Source of the DNA: Promethearchaeota archaeon
GTDB taxonomy: Archaea > Asgardarchaeota > Lokiarchaeia > Sigyniarchaeales > Promethearchaeaceae
Length of the DNA stretch: 5,436 nucleotides
Assembly: GCA_014729055.1 (NCBI GenBank)
Contig: WJKO01000863.1
Span: forward strand, 1 to 5,436
Direction of reading: 5' to 3'
The notes beneath the pieces are model-generated. The model did no database searches and was not told the DNA's origin. It saw only the letters and a program-made list of their open reading frames with translations. A program made the position numbers and the translations under genes. Shown piece after piece: positions 1 to 5,436 of the stretch; within the stretch, counting starts at the first letter, position 1; the number at the start of each line of letters is the position of its first letter.

Positions 1-2283
1 CCGAGATCTTTTATTCAGATTGTATAAACAATTAAAAGAACCATTAGTATCGAAAACGATGAATTTTAGTCCTTTCTTAATTCCATTATTTGCTATTGCC
101 AGTGACCAGATATCAATGAGATTTTTATTATCTCCTGCGATGGCTACTTTTGAATCAAAAAGTTGCGTTAATTCAAATCCCGTTTTAGACTCCGCCTTAT
201 GTGTTTGAGTATTATAGATACGGGCAAAGTCTATGGCGGCAAAATGATTCGTGGGTGTGTTGAATTCTACAGGTATATGTGTTTTAATTCCCTTCTTTAC
301 TTCGCCCGAAAGAATCGTCATATTCGATAAATTTTTACTTTGAATGGGAATCTGATATAATCCCGTTCCAAATTTAAATATTTTCGGTATTTTAATTGAA
401 TTTAAGGTATAAGTTCTCAATAACAATCTAAATGTATTGATATCGCTTAACTTGGCATTGATGAAAGATGTTTCTATTGCACTCTGTAAAGTTAAATATT
501 GATATTTCAATTCTTGGATCAGTTGATTAAACGATACACTATCGATTCTATTTGTGAATCTAAAAGCAAAACATTCGAATAAATGTGTGGTTTTATATAT
601 TCCAAACCGCCAATTCATCCATTGTTCGGCTCTCTTTTCATCCAAATTCCAATGATCTGATGTTTTCAATTTCCCTAAATCCCCTTCTAAAACACCGAGT
701 ATTTCATGATTCAAATCCTCTCTATCTCTCAATAAGAGTTTATTTTCGACATTTAGTCCGTTGAATTGTTCGTTTAGAAAATCTGAAACATTATAAGGTT
801 CATAAAAAATTGAATAGCTTATTGAGGATTTTCGTTGACCTGCAATATATGTTCGCAGGAATTTATCTCCATCACATTCAAAATACGCAGGAATACCAGA
901 TAAGATATAGTTCTTAAGGGCAAACAACATACCATATTTGTTGCAATAGCCAAACAAGATATTCGGTTTATCCACAAATCTAAAATACCGCATTTCTGCA
1001 AAGGGATTGAAAATGACGCGATCTCCCTCATTATTCTGAATCAAAGTTTTAAAGCTTACGTATTCAGAGAGTATGGGGGATAAAAGGATTAAAACTATGA
1101 TAATATCTGCAAAGACTAATATTTTTAGCAGTAATGGTATAGATTGGAACAAAGCATAAATTAATACGTTTGCAGTCACCAAATAATACAAATAATATGC
1201 TATCTTTTTTAGCGAACTCTTAAAATCAGGTAAGATATTAAGAGCTGCTAATCTTTCATCTTTCTTTACCTCTTTTAAAGAATTACTAAGATTTTTTGTG
1301 TTGTAATAATTTATTGGAATAAAAAACTTATCTTGGATTAATGTATTAAGCTCCTTTCCCGCAATTTTTTGTATTTGATAATGAGTAAAATTCTGTTTGA
1401 ATAGACTCTTAATTAGATAATCTTGTTCTACTATTTTTTCGCTTATTATTTTGATCTCTGGGTTAATATCATAACCATATTTGACGGAGTTATAAAAATA
1501 GAACATAATTCTAATTTCATAACTATCCTTTCCATGATTCTGTAAGTTTAAAGGTATTTTTTTTCTCTGTGTTGTTTTATAATTTTTGAAACTAACACCA
1601 GTCATTCTTTTAATTAAGGTTCCCACAATAGAGTCCTCTTTGGTTTTTTTCTCGAGTTTCTCATCCGTAGCGGGTTTATGTATGAATTTGTATGTAAAAT
1701 CTATCTTATTTTGATATAATATTCTCAGAAATGCATCAAAATTGCTATGAATTGATGATGGCACAACTGTAACTTTATATGAAAATAAACCATATAAGTG
1801 ACGGCTGTCTGAATCCTTAATTAATAAAATATCAGGATGTTTTGAATCGTAAAAAAAACAGAACTTATTACATGGATTAACCTCCATAATATTATGGTGT
1901 TTATTAGCAATAGCCCTTATTTCTGGATCGTAATAAAACATAAATGAATAGACAAGGGCGCCAATGACAAGGAAAGTCAAGGGAATAACAATATTTACGT
2001 TAAAAATTATCCCCCAAATAATCATCAATGCTGCTAATAAACTATATAACACGAAATGATAAATCCGGGTCGTATTATTAATATCACGTATCATGATACG
2101 ATGATCCCAGATTTTCAATAGTTTGTCGTATTTTCTATTGGATTTATTATTATAATTGCTTTGGTAATTATAATCACTCGATCGAGCATTATACTCGTAA
2201 TTCAAGTGTTTTAAGATAGACGAATTATTTTTCCGACTAAAATACGTTTTTTTATTATTTTTCGAATCATTTTGAAATCGCAT
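1..2283 (-). CDS. Large multi-pass membrane protein with a degenerate HerA/FtsK/VirB4-like ATPase region; 3' end outside window
   Basis: Translating from the ATG at 2283 gives 761 codons with no stop down to base 1, so the gene continues past the left edge. An in-frame TAA abuts the ATG upstream, so no earlier start is possible. Residues 1-60 are a polar Asn/Tyr/Ser/Lys-rich tail. Hydrophobic helix pairs lie at about 76-117 and 358-405. Each pair is followed by an alpha/beta-looking region (about 163-320 and 449-630) containing a short matching stretch, DAFLRILYQNK near 183 and DKFLRTYIAGQ near 473, which suggests an internal duplication. Residues 712-757 (KVAIAGDN, then FIVFDTNGSF) read like the P-loop strand and following strand of HerA/FtsK/VirB4 ATPases, but no GxxGxGK[S/T] is present. 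I infer a membrane-anchored pump-like protein, possibly catalytically dead. The family assignment is weak because the rest of the domain is missing. The gene follows the 445-residue gene by 63 nt on the same strand and has its own promoter-like box. Confidence 0.85.
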   Translation of the reverse strand, partial: MRFQNDSKNNKKTYFSRKNNSSILKHLNYEYNARSSDYNYQSNYNNKSNRKYDKLLKIWDHRIMIRDINNTTRIYHFVLYSLLAALMIIWGIIFNVNIVIPLTFLVIGALVYSFMFYYDPEIRAIANKHHNIMEVNPCNKFCFFYDSKHPDILLIKDSDSRHLYGLFSYKVTVVPSSIHSNFDAFLRILYQNKIDFTYKFIHKPATDEKLEKKTKEDSIVGTLIKRMTGVSFKNYKTTQRKKIPLNLQNHGKDSYEIRIMFYFYNSVKYGYDINPEIKIISEKIVEQDYLIKSLFKQNFTHYQIQKIAGKELNTLIQDKFFIPINYYNTKNLSNSLKEVKKDERLAALNILPDFKSSLKKIAYYLYYLVTANVLIYALFQSIPLLLKILVFADIIIVLILLSPILSEYVSFKTLIQNNEGDRVIFNPFAEMRYFRFVDKPNILFGYCNKYGMLFALKNYILSGIPAYFECDGDKFLRTYIAGQRKSSISYSIFYEPYNVSDFLNEQFNGLNVENKLLLRDREDLNHEILGVLEGDLGKLKTSDHWNLDEKRAEQWMNWRFGIYKTTHLFECFAFRFTNRIDSVSFNQLIQELKYQYLTLQSAIETSFINAKLSDINTFRLLLRTYTLNSIKIPKIFKFGTGLYQIPIQSKNLSNMTILSGEVKKGIKTHIPVEFNTPTNHFAAIDFARIYNTQTHKAESKTGFELTQLFDSKVAIAGDNKNLIDIWSLAIANNGIKKGLKFIVFDTNGSFNCLYNLNKRSR

Positions 2284-2310
2284 TTACATCAATAAATAAC
2301 TTCATTGATT

Positions 2311-2331
2311 GTTTTTAAACGAAAAAAAAAA
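2311..2331 (-). promoter_or_regulatory. Archaeal promoter for the large membrane protein gene
   Basis: On the minus strand a run of ten T (2331-2322) is followed by CG and then TTTAAAAAC (2319-2311). The TTTAAA core (2314-2319) lies 30 nt from the ATG at 2283, the expected place for an archaeal TATA box feeding a very short leader. The same T-run plus GTTTAAAAA arrangement occurs before the four-helix protein gene at 4462-4479. No Shine-Dalgarno sequence is visible between the box and the ATG. The T-run may double as a terminator for the upstream gene pair. Confidence 0.55.
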
Positions 2332-2343
2332 CTTTGAAAAAAA
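2322..2343 (-). terminator. T-tract terminator after the 445-residue gene
   Basis: Shortly after the TAG stop (2349-2347) the minus strand has seven T (2343-2337), then CAAAG, then ten T (2331-2322). Archaeal RNA polymerase commonly terminates at such T-tracts without needing a hairpin, and I see no stable stem here. Because a similar T-run also sits beside the promoter box at 4471-4479, where no minus-strand gene ends, part of this tract may be a promoter element instead. Read-through into the large gene is possible. Confidence 0.4.
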
Positions 2344-2346
2344 TTG

Positions 2347-3684
2347 CTAGTGGTATTTCATATAAAATGACAAAATACCAGGACACAGAAATACTGAGGT
2401 CCAAATGAGGATTTCACTAAGTGCTTGAGGAATGTATATTAATTGCAATAAAATTATGCTCGCAATAACCATAAAAATTATTGAAACATAGGTTAAGAAC
2501 ATGTTTAAATGATATTTTTTTATATTTCTCTGGAATTTTGATGTTGCTAATTCGATGTTGAAATCTTCCAAGAACTTTTTAGAATGGGCAAGCTTCTTGC
2601 TTTCAATAACCGCTTCATTCAAATCCCCCGTATTATCCAGATTATCTGCAATTTTACCGTATGTATCATTTATTGAATCTTCCAAGTATTCAATTACAAA
2701 TGGTTCTAACTCTTCAGGTATCTGTACGCTATCTTGGTTTTTTGAAAAAAACTTGCTCCTCAACGATGAATTCTGTTTTTTTTGTTTCATTAAACGAATA
2801 AACGGAGATAAGTATTGAATGTTTTTAGGTAACGATGTTATGTTAAATTCATTTTCTTTAGGTTTTTTGGTTTTCGCAGTGATTTTTGGTTTCTCTTTCT
2901 GTTCAGGTTTAAAATCCAGAACGGTTGGATTGAAAGTCTTCAACATATAGTATATTTTTAATAGCAATAACCAATCTCGCTTTTTTGTAATTAAAGAGGT
3001 GTTGTTTGTAAGTAAACGTCTTTCTACTATTGACAGCATTCTACTCTTTTTTTGGAACACTTCAACGATACCCGAAGTTTTTTCTTGAATGATAATACCT
3101 AAATGTTTAAGGATTACTGATGGTTTTTCGATTTGCCTAATCTCCTCATATAAAGCGGGATCTATGTTTTTTAAAAGAAACTGAGCTCGTTTAAGGATCA
3201 AAGAAATTAAATGCATCGAAATTTCTTTGTACAACCCGTTAGTGTAGAGGATTTCTATAAATTCATAGAGCGTAGTATTCTTTTTATGTTTAACTAACGT
3301 CTTATCGAATCTTTTTGGTATAATTTTTGGATTGTCGTAAAATAATATTGTATATTTTTCAATAAAATCATTATATGAGGGATTATAACGGAATTTCGCT
3401 AGATCTCTTTTGACTTGATGGGAATTTTTTATGTTAATGAATTCCAAAGCGGACTGCCAGCTTAAATAATTATTAGGATCAACCATGGATTGCTTAGAAG
3501 ACCGATTTTTTCCACCTCTATAATATGGAGAATATAGAGATTGGTTATTTCCGTATTTCTTCACTTTCATATAGATAACCACGCCAATTGTTAGAAAAAT
3601 AAAAAATAACAGCGGATTTACACTAAATGCTGTGCCGAAAAACAATATTAAGATAAAATAGAACGCATATTTTATGAATCCCAT
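2347..3684 (-). CDS. Unknown 445-residue membrane protein with a helix hairpin at each end
   Basis: This is a complete frame from the ATG at 3684 to TAG. I do not recognise the family. Two hydrophobic helices at about 3-20 and 23-40 form a tight N-terminal hairpin with a very short turn (VNP). A basic, Tyr/Asn/Ser-rich stretch follows (about 41-67). Residues about 70-250 are mostly helical and charged, residues 258-280 are a Lys/Pro/Glu-rich linker (KPEQKEKPK, KTKKPKE), and 285-390 is a second helical segment. A second hydrophobic pair at about 394-416 and 422-440 ends the protein. By the positive-inside rule the roughly 350-residue middle is cytoplasmic, which would suit a scaffold or a partner of a cytoplasmic ATPase. 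Its start overlaps the stop of the preceding gene by one base (TAATG), with a G-rich ribosome site, so it is very probably made together with the four-helix protein. No catalytic motif was seen. Confidence 0.9.
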   Translation of the reverse strand: MGFIKYAFYFILILFFGTAFSVNPLLFFIFLTIGVVIYMKVKKYGNNQSLYSPYYRGGKNRSSKQSMVDPNNYLSWQSALEFINIKNSHQVKRDLAKFRYNPSYNDFIEKYTILFYDNPKIIPKRFDKTLVKHKKNTTLYEFIEILYTNGLYKEISMHLISLILKRAQFLLKNIDPALYEEIRQIEKPSVILKHLGIIIQEKTSGIVEVFQKKSRMLSIVERRLLTNNTSLITKKRDWLLLLKIYYMLKTFNPTVLDFKPEQKEKPKITAKTKKPKENEFNITSLPKNIQYLSPFIRLMKQKKQNSSLRSKFFSKNQDSVQIPEELEPFVIEYLEDSINDTYGKIADNLDNTGDLNEAVIESKKLAHSKKFLEDFNIELATSKFQRNIKKYHLNMFLTYVSIIFMVIASIILLQLIYIPQALSEILIWTSVFLCPGILSFYMKYH

Positions 3685-4442
3685 TATTTTCCCCCCTTAG
3701 TTTTGCTTTTAGATTTTAAGTTTTCTTGTACAGATAATAAGGTCAGTTGTTGCTTAATGAAATTATCTTCAATTAATTGACTATCTTCTTCAAATTTTAA
3801 TGCAATTTCGGTTTTAGGATCCTCCGCATCATCATAATTACCATCGCTGCAGAAATTAGATAGGTTTGAAATGTATGAATATTTTGGCTCCATCATTTTT
3901 CTGATAAGAAATATAGAATAGAATGATAGTATTATTGAGATTAAATTAAGTAAAAATCCTATGTGTATAGTGTATGTTTGGGTATAAAAGCTTCCCTGAG
4001 CTGTCAGAAACGGAAAATAAAGCCCAGATATAAGAAATTGAATCATTAAATAAACCAAATTGATACAAGATAGAATTGGACCTATGAATAATATTCTATA
4101 CAGATAATTATTTTGCTCCTCATTAAGAATTTTTGTGGTGACATTTTTCATACAGATAAAGAGAACTACCGTATTGTACATGATTAACCCAATAAATGAG
4201 ATCATTATTGTATTCATACTTGGAAAACTCGGATTTCTCGAATATTCACTTAACGTATCTAGTGCTAACCAACCATCAAAAGGATATAGCGTTATAATTT
4301 GTCTATGATATGGACTTTGAAGAATATATTCATACCAAGGACTAAATAAACTAGCAGTACTTAATATTAAACTAATTATTGCGATTAATACACCAATATT
4401 GATGTTTTTCCATATTCTTGCAATTTCTTGTAGCTTCATCAT
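3684..4442 (-). CDS. Unknown four-helix membrane protein with a charged C-terminal tail
   Basis: This is a complete 252-codon frame; I do not recognise the family. An in-frame TGA directly precedes the ATG at 4442. The protein begins Met-Met, so 4439 is an alternative start. Hydrophobic helices lie at about 13-35, 77-97, 115-139 and 158-180. The basic residues before helix 1, between helices 2 and 3 and after helix 4 (RKMMEPK) predict both termini in the cytoplasm. The two outer loops are aromatic-rich; the first starts with SLFSPWYEY right after helix 1. That helix-then-PWY layout resembles many small four-helix archaeal membrane proteins, but this is only a general likeness. The last 70 residues form a cytoplasmic tail, acidic first (DDAEDPK, EED) and then Lys-rich. 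The gene is first in the minus-strand block, its TAA overlaps the next ATG, and a TATA-like box sits 21 nt upstream, so the message is probably leaderless. Confidence 0.88.
   Translation of the reverse strand: MMKLQEIARIWKNINIGVLIAIISLILSTASLFSPWYEYILQSPYHRQIITLYPFDGWLALDTLSEYSRNPSFPSMNTIMISFIGLIMYNTVVLFICMKNVTTKILNEEQNNYLYRILFIGPILSCINLVYLMIQFLISGLYFPFLTAQGSFYTQTYTIHIGFLLNLISIILSFYSIFLIRKMMEPKYSYISNLSNFCSDGNYDDAEDPKTEIALKFEEDSQLIEDNFIKQQLTLLSVQENLKSKSKTKGGK
3691..3698 (-). promoter_or_regulatory. G-rich ribosome binding site inside the upstream gene
   Basis: Minus-strand AAGGGGGG ends 6 nt before the ATG at 3684 and lies within the last codons (Lys-Gly-Gly-Lys) of the four-helix protein gene. 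It can pair with the CCUCC-type end of 16S rRNA, with wobble, and supports translational coupling at the TAATG junction. The genes that start promoter-proximally in this window have no such site. Confidence 0.5.
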
Positions 4443-4461
4443 TCAATAACATAGACAGTTC

Positions 4462-4479
4462 TTTTTAAACAAAAAAAAA
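4462..4479 (-). promoter_or_regulatory. Archaeal promoter for the two-gene membrane unit
   Basis: On the minus strand nine T (4479-4471) are followed by GTTTAAAAA (4470-4462). The TTTAAA core (4464-4469) is 21 nt from the ATG at 4442 and 24 nt from the alternative ATG at 4439, so transcription should begin at or next to the start codon. The TTTAAA core is symmetric and could also serve rightward transcription starting near 4493. Confidence 0.55.
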
Positions 4480-4492
4480 GGAGAAATTATCA

Positions 4493-4516
4493 ATGAATTT
4501 TAAGGCAACAAGATAG
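4493..4516 (+). other. Possible seven-codon leader ORF upstream of the nuclease gene
   Basis: ATG at 4493 opens a frame encoding MNFKATR and ending at TAG (4514-4516). GGAG at 4480-4483 precedes it by 9 nt, a sound Shine-Dalgarno spacing. The symmetric TTTAAA at 4464-4469 is also 23 nt upstream of the ATG. Its stop codon lies in the left arm of the dyad at 4510-4549. A frame this short can occur by chance, so it is listed as a candidate only. Confidence 0.2.
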
Positions 4517-4549
4517 AAAAAACATTGTTAGAGAAACAATATCTATCTT
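4510..4549. repeat. Two-tier interrupted dyad in the divergent spacer
   Basis: The outer arms are AAGATAG (4510-4516) and CTATCTT (4543-4549). The inner arms are ATTGTT (4524-4529) and AACAAT (4535-4540), around the loop AGAGA. The inner and outer stems are separated by 7 nt on the left and 2 nt on the right. The right outer arm runs into further T, giving a terminator- or attenuator-like outline in RNA, or a two-site operator in DNA. Both stems are AT-rich, so RNA stability would be modest. Confidence 0.4.
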
Positions 4550-4553
4550 TTTA
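4547..4553 (+). promoter_or_regulatory. Possible TATA box for the DHH nuclease gene
   Basis: CTTTTTAA-type sequence with core TTTTTAA lies about 25 nt before the ATG at 4578. This is where a TATA box would sit for a leaderless or near-leaderless message starting at that codon. It overlaps the right arm of the dyad, so a protein bound there could block it. If this box is used, the in-frame ATG at 4554 would not be transcribed, which favours 4578 as the start. Confidence 0.35.
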
Positions 4554-4577
4554 ATGAAAAATGTCTATCTATATATC

Positions 4578-5436
4578 ATGGAGGATATAGAACATAACTC
4601 TGATCTTTTAGATTTGATAAAAAAAGCGACAAAATACTTCCGTGAACACTATCTTGAAGAAAGAAAGAGATATCTTAATGCAATCAACAGTCCAGATAAC
4701 AAAAAAACCGATGATAGATTAGGATTAGTTCATATCTATTCTCATTTAGATGCTGATGGCTTGACTGCAGCGAGTATAATTGCAAAAGCGTTGAAGAGAG
4801 AGCAAGTCGGATATCAAATAAGTATTCTAAAACAACTCGAAAAACGTCATTTTCATGAAATCCAAGAAAACATTTTAGAGAACAAACATTTTCCAATATT
4901 TACGGATTTTGGAAGCGGACAATTGAACTTGTTTCAAGAATATGTCCCGAATGCCTCTTATATTATATTAGACCATCACCAAGTACTAAAAGACGAGGAT
5001 GGACACGCATTTAATTGTAGCGGATTCCATGCTAATCCCGAATTTGTTGGTATAGATGGTTCCAAGGAGATAAGTGGAGCGGGTATGGCATATCTATTTG
5101 CTAAAGAATTAAATAATAAGAATATAGAACTTTCTTATATTCCAATTATTGGGGCTATTGGTGACATTCAGAATACAGGAAAGCAAAAATCATTTATGGG
5201 TGAAAATCAAGCGATTTTAAAAGATGCGGTTTCAGACAGTCTTATTTTAAAAGAAATAGCCCCCGCAATAGTCCGTTCAAAATCGTTGGCTTTTTCATTA
5301 GCCTACACACTTAATGTGGATATTAAGAAAATTAAAGGAGACATTAGAAAAGCCGCAAGATTCTTAAAAAGAATCAATATTAAGACTAAAACCGATCTAG
5401 GAGAATATAGAACGCTTGCTGATTTAAATATTGGAG
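4578..5436 (+). CDS. DHH-family phosphoesterase, archaeal RecJ/GAN-like (Cdc45-related) nuclease; 3' end outside window
   Basis: The frame is open for 286 codons and runs off the right edge. DHH-superfamily motifs appear in order: HLDADG (residues 56-61, motif I, followed by LTAASI), the aspartate in FTDFGSG (110, motif II), LDHH (131-134, motif III) and GAIGD with D196 (motif IV). SGAGMAY (167-172) fits the segment between motifs III and IV. These residues bind two metal ions in RecJ-type exonucleases, so the domain looks catalytically complete, unlike eukaryotic Cdc45. Archaeal members (GAN, GINS-associated nuclease) act on single-stranded nucleic acid and can bind GINS at the replication fork. 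The charged helical lead of about 48 residues before motif I is usual for archaeal members. The DHHA1 half would lie mostly beyond the window. An in-frame ATG at 4554 would add eight residues (MKNVYLYI); I chose 4578 because of TATA spacing. GGAGG follows the chosen ATG rather than preceding it. Other DHH enzymes, such as oligonucleotide or cyclic-dinucleotide phosphodiesterases, are the main alternative. Confidence 0.92.
   Translation, partial: MEDIEHNSDLLDLIKKATKYFREHYLEERKRYLNAINSPDNKKTDDRLGLVHIYSHLDADGLTAASIIAKALKREQVGYQISILKQLEKRHFHEIQENILENKHFPIFTDFGSGQLNLFQEYVPNASYIILDHHQVLKDEDGHAFNCSGFHANPEFVGIDGSKEISGAGMAYLFAKELNNKNIELSYIPIIGAIGDIQNTGKQKSFMGENQAILKDAVSDSLILKEIAPAIVRSKSLAFSLAYTLNVDIKKIKGDIRKAARFLKRINIKTKTDLGEYRTLADLNIG

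Noticed and set aside
20..208. Plus-strand open frame of 62 codons
   Set aside because: It lies entirely opposite the large minus-strand gene, with no start signal and no protein-like composition.
819..1031. Minus-strand open frame of 70 codons
   Set aside because: It is in a different frame within the large gene, which is continuously open across it.
2087..2100. Perfect 14-bp palindrome CGTATCATGATACG
   Set aside because: It lies inside the large gene (residues about 61-66). A 14-bp palindrome is expected by chance roughly once in 16 kb, so one in this window is unremarkable.
2177..2186. Perfect 10-bp palindrome CTCGATCGAG
   Set aside because: It is short, lies within coding sequence, and is expected several times by chance in a window this long.
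2555..2818. Plus-strand open frame of 87 codons
   Set aside because: It is antisense to the 445-residue gene, and its Ser/Phe-rich composition mirrors Lys/Glu codons on the other strand.
4554..4577. Earlier in-frame ATG for the DHH nuclease
   Set aside because: It directly abuts the likely TATA box, has no ribosome site and adds only eight hydrophobic residues. It is kept as an alternative rather than the chosen start.
4684..4896. Minus-strand open frame of 70 codons
   Set aside because: It is antisense to the DHH nuclease across motifs I and II, which clearly identify the coding strand.
1..5436. Possible tRNA genes, CRISPR repeats or insertion-sequence ends
   Set aside because: I saw no cloverleaf-like GC-rich segment, no regularly spaced repeats, no transposase motifs and no long terminal inverted repeats. 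Nearly all of the window is coding.

Overview
The window looks like AT-rich archaeal chromosome. The clearest marker is the rightmost gene: its start and about 286 codons belong to a DHH-family nuclease of the archaeal RecJ/GAN (Cdc45-related) type. Other archaeal signs are TTTAAA-type TATA boxes about 22-30 nt from start codons, with little or no leader and no Shine-Dalgarno there, and T-tract termination. Proteins are rich in Lys, Asn, Ile and Tyr. I suspect a low-GC lineage such as an Asgard archaeon, but nothing here proves the phylum.

Layout. Three membrane-protein genes lie on the minus strand and read right to left: a four-helix protein (3684-4442), a 445-residue protein with a helix hairpin at each end (2347-3684), and a large protein (1-2283, at least 761 residues, running off the left edge). 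The first two are translationally coupled (TAATG overlap). The third follows after 63 nt that hold T-tracts and a promoter of its own. A 135-nt divergent spacer separates this block from the DHH nuclease gene (4578-5436, running off the right edge).

Function. I do not recognise the four-helix and 445-residue proteins from any named family. The large protein has two transmembrane helix pairs, each followed by a similar-looking alpha/beta region. Near the window edge it has a stretch resembling the start of a HerA/FtsK/VirB4-type ATPase domain, but without a Walker A lysine-serine/threonine loop. The working idea is a three-part membrane assembly, perhaps a transport or DNA/protein-translocation apparatus with a degenerate pump-like ATPase subunit. 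That is inference from layout and by-eye motifs.

Regulation. The two minus-strand promoters share one module, a run of 9-10 T followed by (C)GTTTAAAAA, so the large gene and the upstream pair may be co-regulated. The divergent spacer also holds an interrupted dyad, three copies of a 7-mer and a seven-codon open frame with a Shine-Dalgarno-like sequence. These could bear on control of the nuclease gene.
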